Source of the DNA: CBDUXP01 sp965371225 [NCBI: uncultured bacterium]
Lineage (GTDB): Bacteria > Abyssobacteria > SURF-5 > CBDUXP01
Assembly (NCBI GenBank): GCA_965371225.1
Contig: CBDUXP010000010.1
Span: 1-64,000 of the forward strand
Direction of reading: 5' to 3'
DNA: 64,000 bases
Of the stretch, positions 33,289 to 42,461 are shown in pieces. Positions within the stretch are counted from its first letter, which is position 1. The number at the start of each line of letters is the position of its first letter. Under the pieces are notes generated by a model. The model had not been told where the DNA came from. It was given only the letters and a program-made list of their open reading frames with translations, and made no database searches. Position numbers and translations under genes: made by a program.

Positions 33289-34184
33289 GGCGCACTGTTC
33301 TCTGGCGGGGGCCCGGTGGCGAGCCCCATGAGGTGATAGCTGAGTTTGGCGGCCAGGAAATTGGGCGCCGTCAACCCCGGCACCGGGGCCAGTTCCATGA
33401 CGTCTCCGCCCACAATGCGCCGGCGCCGGGCCACGCAGTGTAGCAGGCGGAGCGTGGTCCACCAGTCCAGGCCACCGGGCTCCGGCGTGCCCACCGCCGG
33501 CATGATGCTCGGGTCCAGGCCGTCCAGATCGATGGTGACGTATACGTGATCCGTGAGGGCGTCAGCCACCCGGTGCATCCAGTCATCGGTCCCGCGGGCG
33601 ATCTCGCGCGCCCAGATCGTGGTTACGCCTTGCGCAGCCAGCGCCGCCGGATCGGCCTCGGTGGCGCTGCGGATGCCCACCTGGACGAGGCGTGCGAGTT
33701 CCGCGCAGCGCCGACCGGCGCACGCGTGACTGTGCCGCTCGCCCTCGTACTCGTCCCGGAAATCGGCGTGCGCGTCAATTTGCAGCACCGAGAGGTCGGC
33801 GTACTGCGCCGCATGGGCCGCTACCGCTCCGGGTGACAGGGAGTGTTCCCCTCCCAGCATGAGCACCCACTTGTCCTGTGCGAGGTACGCGGCCACCACC
33901 GCGCGGACGCGGTCGACCATCGTGGCGGCGTCATTGACGACTTCTACCGATGGCGAGGTGTAGATGCCCGCCTCCGCGGGGGTGCGACCGAGCACATCGT
34001 CGTACAACTCCACGTACTGCGACGCCTCAAGGATGGCCGCGGGACCGAACCGCGCGCCCACCCCATAGGACAGGGTCCGATCGTACGGGGCGGGCAACAC
34101 CACGAAGCGGCTGCGCTCCAGCGCGCTTAGGTCCGGCTCCAGGCCGGCAAACGTGGAGGGGGGGCTGAGATATTCGTGAGTCAC
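33279..34184 (-). CDS. speB: Agmatinase (ureohydrolase family)
   Basis: 301 residues from the GTG at 34184 (MTHEYLSPPSTF), the usual agmatinase length; a TTG at 34256 would add 24 unlikely residues. Binuclear manganese motifs are present: GGEHSLSPG, DAHADFRDEYEGERHSHAC and TIDLDGLDPSIMPAVGTPEPGGL. It hydrolyses agmatine to putrescine and urea. Its stop overlaps the start of the pyruvoyl arginine decarboxylase gene, which makes agmatine, so the substrate assignment is well supported by context. Putrescine would feed polyamine synthesis; no spermidine-synthesis gene is visible in the window. Confidence 0.92.
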   Translation of the reverse strand: MTHEYLSPPSTFAGLEPDLSALERSRFVVLPAPYDRTLSYGVGARFGPAAILEASQYVELYDDVLGRTPAEAGIYTSPSVEVVNDAATMVDRVRAVVAAYLAQDKWVLMLGGEHSLSPGAVAAHAAQYADLSVLQIDAHADFRDEYEGERHSHACAGRRCAELARLVQVGIRSATEADPAALAAQGVTTIWAREIARGTDDWMHRVADALTDHVYVTIDLDGLDPSIMPAVGTPEPGGLDWWTTLRLLHCVARRRRIVGGDVMELAPVPGLTAPNFLAAKLSYHLMGLATGPPPENSAPCP

Positions 34185-34267
34185 CGACGGGAGGGCGGCG
34201 TGCAGCGCGTGGGGGGACGGGCAGCGGATGGTAGCAGACGCCCCGGGGCCGGTCAAACCGTCGTGCG

Positions 34268-34296
34268 TTGCACCGTCGCCGGCGTGCTCCTAGAAT
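34268..34296 (+). promoter_or_regulatory. Promoter of the LOG-family gene, nearly leaderless
   Basis: TTGCAC (34268-34273), a 17-base spacer and TAGAAT (34291-34296). The -10 box ends only 9 bases before the ATG at 34306, so the expected leader is about 3 bases, and no Shine-Dalgarno sequence is present. Confidence 0.5.
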
Positions 34297-34305
34297 CCCC
34301 GCAGC

Positions 34306-34848
34306 ATGCCCTCTCCCCGAATCGCCGTGTTCGGCAGCTCCCAGGTTGCGCCGGGTGACCCCGCGTGGCAAGAAGCGGTCGCCGTCGGTCGCGGCCTTGC
34401 GGAGGCCGACTGTGTCCTGGTGACCGGTGGTTATGGCGGCGTCATGGAGGCCGCCAGCCTGGGTTCGCGCGAAGCCGGCGGCCACACCATCGGCCTGACC
34501 CTGGGGCTGCTTGGTAGCCGGCAAGCCAATGCCGCTGTGGTCGAGGAGATTCACGCGGCCGACCTGTTCGACCGGTTGCGGAACTTCGTCGACCACGCGG
34601 ACGGGTTCATCGCGCTCCCAGGCGGAGTGGGCACGCTCTTGGAGATCGCGCTGCTCTGGAACCTGAAAGTGCTGAACGCGCACGACGGCCCCCCGGTGTG
34701 GCTGGTGGGATCGGCGTGGGCGACGTTCCACGACCTCTGCCGGCGGGACCTGGTTATTCGCGAGCAGGATTTTGCTCACGTGGCCCTCTTGCCCGACGGC
34801 GCGTCGGCGGTGGCCGCGGTCCGGGCACACTTCAACTGCCCGTCATAA
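34306..34848 (+). CDS. LOG-family nucleotide phosphoribohydrolase-like protein
   Basis: 180 residues. Rossmann-like N-terminus IAVFGSSQVAPGDPAWQEAVAVGRGLAEADCVLVTGGYGGVMEAAS, and the family nucleotide motif PGGVGTLLEIALLWNLK (near residues 105-121) with the conserved Arg upstream (DRLRNFVDHADGFIALPGG). Members are cytokinin riboside monophosphate phosphoribohydrolases or related nucleoside-phosphate hydrolases; some bacterial ones act on purine nucleotides. It is transcribed divergently from agmatinase and then followed by the DUF58 operon after a 72-base gap. Confidence 0.88.
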   Translation: MPSPRIAVFGSSQVAPGDPAWQEAVAVGRGLAEADCVLVTGGYGGVMEAASLGSREAGGHTIGLTLGLLGSRQANAAVVEEIHAADLFDRLRNFVDHADGFIALPGGVGTLLEIALLWNLKVLNAHDGPPVWLVGSAWATFHDLCRRDLVIREQDFAHVALLPDGASAVAAVRAHFNCPS

Positions 34849-34896
34849 CCCATTGCTGTAAAGTGACTTGCCGCCGAACGTTCGGGGACGCCATGA

Positions 34897-34902
34897 TATA
34901 CT
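34897..34902 (+). promoter_or_regulatory. Possible -10 box of the DUF58/VWA operon
   Basis: TATACT lies 18 bases before the ATG at 34921, in the 72-base gap after the LOG gene. No good -35 box is seen at 16-18 bases spacing. Confidence 0.35.
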
Positions 34903-34920
34903 CGCGGCGCGTCGCGCCGT

Positions 34921-35802
34921 ATGGCCCTTCTGGATCCTGCACTCCTCCGCCACCTCGCCCGCCTGGAGGTTCTCACGCGACGCGTGGACCGCGGCGCGCT
35001 GGCGGGTGACCGCCTGAGCAGCGCGCTCGGGCGCAGCCTGGATTTCGCCCAGCACCGGGAGTACCTCCCCGGTGACGACCTGCGGCTGATCGACTGGAAC
35101 GTGTACGCGCGGCAGGAGCGCTACGTGCTCAAGCAGTTCGAGGCGGAGGTCGACCTCCAGCTCTATCTACTGGTGGACCAGAGCGCCTCGATGGACTTCG
35201 GCACACCCACCAAGGCGCACCGCGCGCGCCAGATTGCCGCTGCCATTGGCTACGTGGCCCTCTCCGGGCTGGATCGCGTGCATGTGTACGGGCTGGCGGA
35301 GGGCGTGGTGGACGCGGTGCGGGGCCTCCGGGGCCGCAACCAAGTGGCGACGCTCACCACCTTCCTCGAACACCTCCCGGTGGGTGGCGGAACAGACTTG
35401 TTCGGAGCGGTCCGCGCGTTCGCGGCTGGTGACCCGCTGCCCGGCATGGTGATCCTGCACAGCGACTGTTGGGATTTGCGGCGGTTTCAGGATGCCGTGC
35501 GGCTCCTCCGATTCCATAAGCACGACGTCGTGGTGCTCCAGATTGTTTCCCCTGAGGAGCTTGCGCCGGAGCTGTACGGCGACGTGGAGCTGATCGACAG
35601 CGAATCGGGCGAGCAGGTGGAACTGACGGCGACGCCCGGCGCGCTCGCCCGCTACGAGGCGGCGGTCCGGCGCATGACCCGCACCCTGCGCCGGTTCGTG
35701 ACCCGGCAGGGCGGCCGCTTCTTCCAGGTCACCACCGCGACGCCGGTCGAAGAGGTGGTCCGCGACGTGTTGCTCCGCAGCGGGCTGTTGGGGCCAGGGT
35801 AA
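34921..35802 (+). CDS. DUF58 domain protein (MoxR/VWA operon)
   Basis: 293 residues without a membrane helix. The DUF58 signature is clear: GRSLDFAQHREYLPGDDLRLIDWNVYARQERYVLKQFEAE (about 38-78), followed by a VWA-like fold beginning YLLVDQSASMDFG, whose DQSAS matches a MIDAS metal site. DUF58 proteins usually partner MoxR AAA+ ATPases and VWA proteins in maturation or stress complexes. It is the first gene of the eight-gene operon that ends with moxR at 47013. Its stop overlaps the next ATG (TAATG). Confidence 0.9.
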   Translation: MALLDPALLRHLARLEVLTRRVDRGALAGDRLSSALGRSLDFAQHREYLPGDDLRLIDWNVYARQERYVLKQFEAEVDLQLYLLVDQSASMDFGTPTKAHRARQIAAAIGYVALSGLDRVHVYGLAEGVVDAVRGLRGRNQVATLTTFLEHLPVGGGTDLFGAVRAFAAGDPLPGMVILHSDCWDLRRFQDAVRLLRFHKHDVVVLQIVSPEELAPELYGDVELIDSESGEQVELTATPGALARYEAAVRRMTRTLRRFVTRQGGRFFQVTTATPVEEVVRDVLLRSGLLGPG

Positions 35803-37628
35803 TGGGACTGCTCGCTCCAGCCGCGCTCCTGTTCGCGGGGCTGTTCGTGCCGGTCATCGTGATGTACTTCTTTCGCCAGCGGCGCGAGACCGTGGTGTTG
35901 CCGACCATCGCCTTGTGGGTTCGGTACGTGCAGGAACAATCGCACGCCGCACGTTTCACCCGCCTCCGCAGCAGTCTGTTGTTCTGGTTGCAACTGGTGC
36001 TGATGGCGGCGCTCATCCTCTCGCTGGCCCGCCCGTTCCGCCGTGGTGGACACGCGCCGGGCCAAATCACGGTCATGGTGTTGGATGCCAGCGCCAGCAT
36101 GCAGACGCGGGAAAACGGCGACACGCGTTTCGACCGGGCGAAGGCGGAGATTGCGGACGCCGCGGGGGCGCTCGGGGGCGGGGACCGCATGATGCTCGTT
36201 GCGGCGGGCCCGCGCCCCTGGGTGGTGCAAGGGCTTACCGACGACGCCTCCGCTTTCGCGCGTGCGCTCCGCGGCCTGCGCTGTACCGATGGGGCCGGCG
36301 ATTTGGCCACGGCGCTGCGCGTCGCCGCACAGGCGGCGGGGCCCGGCACGCCCCCGGCCGTGCACGTGTGGACCGATGGGGCCGGCCGCGCGCTGGAAGG
36401 AGTGGAGGACTTGCGGGTGCCCGTGCAGTGGCACGGCGTCGGGAGCGCGGAGGAGAACGTGGCCGCCACCGCGCTGGCGGTGCGCCGCCGACCGGACAGC
36501 CCCATGGACCTGGAGGTGTTCGCGTCCATCACCAACCTGGGCACGCAGGTACGCGAGGTGGCCGTGAGCCTCACGCTGGACGGCGCGCTCTTGTCCTACG
36601 GGCGCCGGCGGTTGGGCGCTGGTGAAACGGCGCTGCTGACCGAACCCCTGTTGGCGGGCCGTGCCGGTGTGATCCAACTGCGGGTCGAGCCTGCGGATGC
36701 GTTGCCGGTTGACGATCGCGCGACGCTGGTCCTGTCCCCCCGGCATGCGGCGCAGGTGCTGCTCGTAACACGGGGCAGCACTCTGCTCGAACGCGTGCTG
36801 CGCCTCTTGCCGGGCGTCGAACTCACGGTCGCGGCTCCCGGCGCCGTTCGCGTAGCGCAGACCAGCGCCGACCTGATCGTCTTCGATCGGTGGGTGCCGC
36901 CGCAGTGGCCGCCCGTGCCCGCGTTGGTGGTCAGTCCACCCTCCGGGCCGGCATTCGCGCGGGCGCACCTGGTACGGGCTCCGGCGGTCGTGGCGTGGCG
37001 GCGCGATCACCCCTTGCTCCGGCACCTGACGTTCGCCGACGTCCACGTCGCCGAGGGTCTGGTGCAGGCACCAGGCACCGGTATCACCTCGCTGGTCTCG
37101 GCGGCGGAGGGCGGGTTGATCTGGACGCAGCGGGCAGGGGGAACGCAGCAGATGGTGATTGGGTTTCCCTTGACGGCGAGTGACTGGATCCTGCGGCCCA
37201 GTTTCCCACTATTTTTGGCCAACGTGATCGAGAGCGTGCGCGATGAAGGGGGGGGAGCCGGGGTGGCGGCGCACGTGGGGGACAGCTTGCACGCGCGTGT
37301 TCCGCCAGGTGTCGCAACGGCGACGGTGCAGTATCCCGACGGCCGGAATGCACCGGTGGAGTTGCGCGCCCGCGTGGCGACGGTGGACGATACGTGGCAG
37401 GCGGGCCTGTATCACTTTCGGGGCAACGGCTGGGCCGAGATTCGGGCGGTGAATCTGCTCGATGCGGATGAATCGCACATTCAACCCCAGCCGCTGCCCG
37501 AAGTCTCCACGGAGCAGGCGCGGCGGGCGGGCATCGGGGTGACGCGCGAATACTGGCCCTGGTTGCTGGGCCTCGCGCTGCTGGTGAGTACGGTGGAATG
37601 GGCCGTGTTCCATCGCCGGACCACGTAG
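35802..37628 (+). CDS. BatA-like membrane protein with VWA domain
   Basis: 608 residues. The N-terminal BatA-type membrane region has helices at about 3-24 (APAALLFAGLFVPVIVMYFF) and 56-78 (LLFWLQLVLMAALILSLARPF) flanking the typical LWVRYVQEQ. A VWA domain follows from about 85 with MIDAS motif VLDASASM. The middle has beta-rich segments and the C-terminal helix is YWPWLLGLALLVSTVEWAVF. It presumably anchors the complex in the inner membrane with the VWA domain in the cytoplasm or periplasm, depending on topology. Coupled to DUF58 upstream and to another VWA protein 2 bases downstream. Confidence 0.87.
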   Translation: MGLLAPAALLFAGLFVPVIVMYFFRQRRETVVLPTIALWVRYVQEQSHAARFTRLRSSLLFWLQLVLMAALILSLARPFRRGGHAPGQITVMVLDASASMQTRENGDTRFDRAKAEIADAAGALGGGDRMMLVAAGPRPWVVQGLTDDASAFARALRGLRCTDGAGDLATALRVAAQAAGPGTPPAVHVWTDGAGRALEGVEDLRVPVQWHGVGSAEENVAATALAVRRRPDSPMDLEVFASITNLGTQVREVAVSLTLDGALLSYGRRRLGAGETALLTEPLLAGRAGVIQLRVEPADALPVDDRATLVLSPRHAAQVLLVTRGSTLLERVLRLLPGVELTVAAPGAVRVAQTSADLIVFDRWVPPQWPPVPALVVSPPSGPAFARAHLVRAPAVVAWRRDHPLLRHLTFADVHVAEGLVQAPGTGITSLVSAAEGGLIWTQRAGGTQQMVIGFPLTASDWILRPSFPLFLANVIESVRDEGGGAGVAAHVGDSLHARVPPGVATATVQYPDGRNAPVELRARVATVDDTWQAGLYHFRGNGWAEIRAVNLLDADESHIQPQPLPEVSTEQARRAGIGVTREYWPWLLGLALLVSTVEWAVFHRRTT

Positions 37629-37630
37629 GG

Positions 37631-40423
37631 ATGCGCGTGCCACTGGCCTTCGGCTCTCCCAGCGCGACCCTGGCGCTCCTGCTGTGCGTGCCGACCGTAT
37701 GGATCGCGTTTCATAGTTATCGCAGGTTATCGAGCGCCCGGCGCGCGAGCACCACCGCCGTGCGCGTGGTTGGGCTGATCTTGCTCGCCCTGGCCCTGGC
37801 CGGGTTTCGCCTGCAACGTCCCACCGACCATTTGGCCACGGTGTTTCTCCTCGACGAATCGGCGAGCGTGTCCCCCGACGCCCGGCGGCAGGCCGCGGCG
37901 TTTCTCGCGCAAGCCGTCCGAGCGGCACAGCCGGGGGATCGGTATGCGGTCGCGGCATTCGGCCGCGCACCCATCGTCGCGGCGGGATGGAGCGCGGATG
38001 CGGATGTGTCCGCCCTGCGCGTGACCACGGATCGTACCGCCACCAACATTGCGGAAGCGGTGGACGTGGGCCTCGCCATGTTGCCCGACGATCGTGCGGG
38101 CCGCATCATTATTCTCAGCGACGGGCGCGAAACGCGTGGCGATGCGGCGGGGATGGCCGGACTCGTGCGGTGGCGCGGGGCGAGCGTGGATGTAGTGCCG
38201 TTGACTGCTGCAGGGGGGGTGGACGCGGCGGTGGCGGCGGTGGACGTGCCCGGGATCGTGGAGCCCGGTGCGCCGGTGCCCGTTCGGGTCGAGCTGCGCT
38301 CGAATGCCGTCGTGCAAGCGACCCTGCGCCTGTTTCGCAATGACGTGTTCTGGCGGGAGGAGCCCCTCACCCTCATCAAGGGGAGCACCACGCGGGTCTA
38401 CGAGGACGTGGCGGGTCGCGAGGGCGCGGTGGTGTATCGGGTCGAATTGGAGGCGGCCAATGACGCGGTGCCCGAGAACGGCCGCGGGTTGGGGCTCGCG
38501 CGTATCGCGACGCCCCCGCAAGTGTGGGTGGTGTCGGAGGACGAGTCCGGCGCAGAAGCGCGTGACGCCCTCGTGGCGCGGGGGCTACGCACCGTTCTCG
38601 TGGCCCCGTCCGCGCTTCCCGATGCCGTTGCCGGGTACGCGGACGTCCGCTGCGTGGTACTCGCCGATGTCCCCGCCGCGGCGTTGACCCACTCCCAGCA
38701 CGGGGTGTTGGCGGCCGCGGTGCGTGAATTCGGCGTCGGCCTGGTCATGCTCGGCGGTACGCGGAGTTTTGGGCCCGGTGGGTGGCGCGGCACCCTCGTC
38801 GAAGAGGTGCTTCCGGTCACGATGGAAAGCACGCGTCCGCGGGAGGGGATCGTGGGCATCGTGCTGGTCATCGACGTCAGCGGCAGCATGGCCCAACAGG
38901 TCGAAGGACAGACGCGGCTTCACTTCGCTCGGGATGCGGCGTTGAGCGCCTACGCCATCGCAGACAAAGAGACGCTGGTCGGCGTCGTCGCATTTTCCAG
39001 CAGGGCAGCCACGGTCCTGCCCCTCGAACAACGGCCCCGAGACCCGAGCAGCATCATCCCGACCCTCGCGCGCCTCCGGCCCCAAGGGGGGACGGCCGCG
39101 GCTCCCGCGCTCCGCATGGCCATCGAACATCTCACGAACAGTGAGGCGACCACTCGCCACATCATTTTCATGACGGACGGGATCTTCCACGACCAAGAGG
39201 GGGTCGCAGCGTTGTATCCGGCCCTCAAGAGTGCGCGCATCACCCTGTCCACCATCGGGGCGGGCGCCGAAGTGAACGCGGAGCAGCTTCGGGAGATGGC
39301 TGACGCAACGGGGGGCATCTTCTATCCGTACACGCGCGCCGCCGCTCTGCCCGCGATCTTCGCCGAGGACACGATGCAGGTGATCCGCAATCCCGTGGTC
39401 CCCGGCCCGATCGTCCCCGTGCCGCGCACGGCGGGGGCGGCGATTCGCGGCGTCAACTGGTCCAACGCCCCGCTCATGGACGGCATGATCTCCACCACGC
39501 TGCGCGACTCTGCGCAAATGTTCGTGAGCAGCCCCGATCAAGATCCACTGGTGGCCTCCTGGCGGGCCGGGCTGGCGACCACGGGGGTGCTCTGCACGGA
39601 CCTGGGCGGGCGTTTCACCCCCGCATGGCGGGACTGGCCCGACCGTACCACCCTGCTGGAGTCGCTCGTGCGCGCGACGCTGCCGCCGCCGAACACCGCG
39701 ACCTTCAGCGCAGACCTGCGCTTGGAAGGGAGCGAGGCCGTCGTTACCGCGGACGCCGTCAGTCCGACGGGCGCGTTCGTGAATGGGCTGCAGTTGGAGG
39801 CGACGGTATTGGAGCCAACGGGGCGCGCGCGCGTGGTGCCCCTGCGGCAGGTCGGGCCCGGACAGTACGAGGCGCGGACGCCCCTGGCCGGCGTCGGCCT
39901 CTTCACGGCGCAGGTGCGGGACACGGCCTCGCAGAACGCGGGTCGGCAGTGGGTGAGTGCGGCGCTGCCATACCCGAGGGAGTTCGCGCCGGACGACGGG
40001 GGCCGCGACGTGTTGCCCAGGTTGGCCGACGCGACGGGGGGCCAAGTGTTGACCGAACCCACGCGCGCCTTCCGGCGGCCCCCAACCCCACAGACCGTGC
40101 GCACCGACCTGTGGCCCTGGCTTGCTGCGGGCGCACTCTGCCTGTTTCCGATTGATATCGGCCTCCGCCGATTCGCGGGTGCGCGCCGCCGCCCGGACGT
40201 GCCACGACCGGCGGTCCGGGGAGAGAACGGCGTGACCCCGAGCCGGCCGGTTTCACGCCTGGGGCCGACGCAGCGGGAATCGGTGCCCGCGGCGCGTCGG
40301 GAGACCCCTCCCGCTGCACCCGAGTCGTCCCCGGCCGTGGCACCTGCGCGACACAGCACCACCTCGCGGCTCTTGGAAGCGAAGCGTCGCGCGCGCGAGA
40401 GGGGAGCCGATGATGCGCCGTAG
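37631..40423 (+). CDS. Membrane protein with two VWA domains
   Basis: 930 residues from the ATG at 37631, two bases after the previous stop. Two N-terminal membrane helices (about 9-28 and 44-60) precede a first VWA domain with VFLLDESASVS. After a beta-sandwich region a second VWA domain begins near residue 412 with IVLVIDVSGSMAQQ, and TDGIFHD and GGTAAAPALRMAIEHL complete its metal-site pattern. Both DxSxS motifs are intact. A long beta-rich segment, one C-terminal membrane helix (about 830-850) and a basic Pro/Arg-rich cytoplasmic tail follow. The layout resembles planctomycete-type VWA/glutamine-amidotransferase-like membrane proteins found beside MoxR. It overlaps the next gene by 14 bases. 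Confidence 0.85.
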   Translation: MRVPLAFGSPSATLALLLCVPTVWIAFHSYRRLSSARRASTTAVRVVGLILLALALAGFRLQRPTDHLATVFLLDESASVSPDARRQAAAFLAQAVRAAQPGDRYAVAAFGRAPIVAAGWSADADVSALRVTTDRTATNIAEAVDVGLAMLPDDRAGRIIILSDGRETRGDAAGMAGLVRWRGASVDVVPLTAAGGVDAAVAAVDVPGIVEPGAPVPVRVELRSNAVVQATLRLFRNDVFWREEPLTLIKGSTTRVYEDVAGREGAVVYRVELEAANDAVPENGRGLGLARIATPPQVWVVSEDESGAEARDALVARGLRTVLVAPSALPDAVAGYADVRCVVLADVPAAALTHSQHGVLAAAVREFGVGLVMLGGTRSFGPGGWRGTLVEEVLPVTMESTRPREGIVGIVLVIDVSGSMAQQVEGQTRLHFARDAALSAYAIADKETLVGVVAFSSRAATVLPLEQRPRDPSSIIPTLARLRPQGGTAAAPALRMAIEHLTNSEATTRHIIFMTDGIFHDQEGVAALYPALKSARITLSTIGAGAEVNAEQLREMADATGGIFYPYTRAAALPAIFAEDTMQVIRNPVVPGPIVPVPRTAGAAIRGVNWSNAPLMDGMISTTLRDSAQMFVSSPDQDPLVASWRAGLATTGVLCTDLGGRFTPAWRDWPDRTTLLESLVRATLPPPNTATFSADLRLEGSEAVVTADAVSPTGAFVNGLQLEATVLEPTGRARVVPLRQVGPGQYEARTPLAGVGLFTAQVRDTASQNAGRQWVSAALPYPREFAPDDGGRDVLPRLADATGGQVLTEPTRAFRRPPTPQTVRTDLWPWLAAGALCLFPIDIGLRRFAGARRRPDVPRPAVRGENGVTPSRPVSRLGPTQRESVPAARRETPPAAPESSPAVAPARHSTTSRLLEAKRRARERGADDAP

Positions 40424-42461
40424 GATCGCGTGGCTCGCGTCGCTCGCGCTGATGGCTGGCGCCGGCCCTGCCGCAGCCCAAGATGCGGTCCAGGCCAGGC
40501 CGGACGGCGTGACCTTCACCGTCGCAGGTGCCGCAAACACACTGATGGCGCGGGACTATATGTCCCTGACCGTCTTCGCCGGCTATGGCGGCGTGTATCG
40601 TCCGGGCCACTGGACACCGGTGGACGTGATCGTGCGCGCAAAGATGCCGCACGATCTGGTGGAGATGGCGGGCGGTACCCTCCAGGGCACGTTGGTCGTG
40701 ACGATCCAGACGGGCGTGCGTGAACGCGAGGCTCACACAATGGCCGTCGAGATTCCCCTGCAGGGCGAGCGCCGTTTCCCGCTCCTCTTGCTCCCCGAAG
40801 GGCACCACGTTCGTGTTGACTTCGCTCCCGACTTGAGGGGGCGCACGTTGAACGCCCTGTTGGGCACGGGCATCGATCGGGTGGTCGGCGTGGTGCGGAT
40901 GCGGCAGGCTGCCTCGGACGCCGTCCTCGTAGCGACCCTGCCGAGGAACGAGCGCGCGCTACGCAAGGCGAGCCAGGGTGTGCGCGGGCCGCCGTTCGAG
41001 GTGGCTACGCTCCGCACCGAAGGGATGCCGGCCGAGGGCGCGCACTGGTTCGGCGCGGACGCGGTGGTGTTGACCCTGACCGAGCTGGGCCAACTGCCGC
41101 CGGCGGTTCAGGATGGTCTCCTGCTCTGGGTCCGGTCTGGGGGCCGTCTGATTCTCACCGCGGACCGCGCCCAACCGCGGTTGTCTGCGGAGGTCGCGAG
41201 CGTCTTGCCCGCCCGCCTGAGCCTGGGCCGGCAGGTGATAGGCGATGCTGCGCTCGAGGCGTTTGGCGGAGGCGCGCCGCTGCCTGCCGGCCAGCGCACG
41301 TTCATCGCGGTGCAGCAGCTTGAGCCGCGAGGTGAGGTGGTGCTGGCTCTCGGAGCGCAGCCTCTGATTACCCGCCGGTGGTTGGGCAGCGGGAGCCTGA
41401 CGCTCGTGGGCGCCAACTTGGCGGCGCCCCCGTTTCTCAATTGGGGCGGCGCCCCCGTCTTGTGGGCCAAGTTGCTGCCCGCCCGTCCGCAGCGCCCCTC
41501 GGCGGGGCCGGGATTGCGGTCGGCACTGCTGGCCGCGCTGTTGGGTTTTCGAGAACTGTCCGCCGCCGGGTTGTCCGGCGTGTTGGGCGCGTTCGCCATC
41601 TACGCCGCGCTGTTGGGTGGGGGCCTGGCGTGGGGCCTCCGGCAGTTCCAGCGCCCCGAACTGTACTGGCCGACCACGGGCGTCGTGGTCTTCAGCGTGA
41701 TGCTCGCGACCCTGTCCAACCCCACCATTCTGAGCATCGACACGGCGTCCGTGCAGACGGTTTCGATCGTGCAGGCGCGCAGCGGGGCGCGGGTGGGGCG
41801 CATGGAAACCTATGCCGGCGGTTCGGCGACCATCGCGAGTGAGGTGGACTTGGCGTTAGCAGTGGAGGACGGTGGCATTCGCGCCTTCTCCCGCTCGCCC
41901 GAGGCGCTGGGGGTCACTGAACGGGTGCAGGAGGTCGGCTACGATCCGCTCCCCGTGGCCCACGCCATTCCCGTCGGCCCGTCGGAGGCGGGGCTGGTCT
42001 TGGGTGCCGGCGTGCGGACGGCGGTGCCGTCGCTGCGGTTCGTGCATGAAGGGGAGGGGCGGTACTCGATCGAAAACGGGACCGGTTTGGTGTTGGCCTC
42101 GGCGATGGTGGTGCTTCCGGAGGGGGTGCTTCTCCTCGAGCCGCTGTCGATTGGTAGCACCCTCTCGCTGGCGCCCCGCACCGACCCCAGCTTCCATACC
42201 TGGATGGAGTACCTTTCCATGCGGCGGTTCGCCGGTCTGCTACCCGGCGTGATCAATATCGTGCCGCCGGCGAGGGATGTGCCCGGCGCCCTGCAAACGA
42301 CCTTGGTCCAGCAGACCGGGGCGCGCTGGCTTGGGGCTGATCCGTTCGGGGCGACGCTCCTGGCCTGGTGGCCCATGGCGAGCATCGCGGCCGGTGACGC
42401 CCATACCGCCCCGCTCTTCCGTGGCCACACCCTCCTCGCGATCGCGCCGGAGGACGCCTGA
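40410..42461 (+). CDS. Exported membrane protein of the VWA/ABC operon
   Basis: 683 residues, family not recognised. The signal peptide is MMRRRIAWLASLALMAGAGPAAAQ. Residues 25-370 are beta-rich with VFAGYGGVYRPGHWTPVDVIV and a late Rossmann-like part (GADAVVLTLTELGQLPPAVQDGLLLWVRSGGRLILTAD) that resembles the glutamine-amidotransferase-like domain of GldG-type and DUF4350-type proteins. Two membrane helices at about 382-408 and 420-436 are followed by an extracytoplasmic C-terminal beta domain. The start overlaps the preceding gene and the stop overlaps the ABC ATPase start (TGATG), so it is probably a subunit of the same membrane assembly. Confidence 0.7.
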   Translation: MMRRRIAWLASLALMAGAGPAAAQDAVQARPDGVTFTVAGAANTLMARDYMSLTVFAGYGGVYRPGHWTPVDVIVRAKMPHDLVEMAGGTLQGTLVVTIQTGVREREAHTMAVEIPLQGERRFPLLLLPEGHHVRVDFAPDLRGRTLNALLGTGIDRVVGVVRMRQAASDAVLVATLPRNERALRKASQGVRGPPFEVATLRTEGMPAEGAHWFGADAVVLTLTELGQLPPAVQDGLLLWVRSGGRLILTADRAQPRLSAEVASVLPARLSLGRQVIGDAALEAFGGGAPLPAGQRTFIAVQQLEPRGEVVLALGAQPLITRRWLGSGSLTLVGANLAAPPFLNWGGAPVLWAKLLPARPQRPSAGPGLRSALLAALLGFRELSAAGLSGVLGAFAIYAALLGGGLAWGLRQFQRPELYWPTTGVVVFSVMLATLSNPTILSIDTASVQTVSIVQARSGARVGRMETYAGGSATIASEVDLALAVEDGGIRAFSRSPEALGVTERVQEVGYDPLPVAHAIPVGPSEAGLVLGAGVRTAVPSLRFVHEGEGRYSIENGTGLVLASAMVVLPEGVLLLEPLSIGSTLSLAPRTDPSFHTWMEYLSMRRFAGLLPGVINIVPPARDVPGALQTTLVQQTGARWLGADPFGATLLAWWPMASIAAGDAHTAPLFRGHTLLAIAPEDA

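Noticed and set aside
33286-33462. Longer arginine decarboxylase starting at 33462
   Set aside because: The extra 58 residues are the out-of-frame reading of the agmatinase C-terminus; the conserved decarboxylase N-terminus begins at the ATG at 33288.
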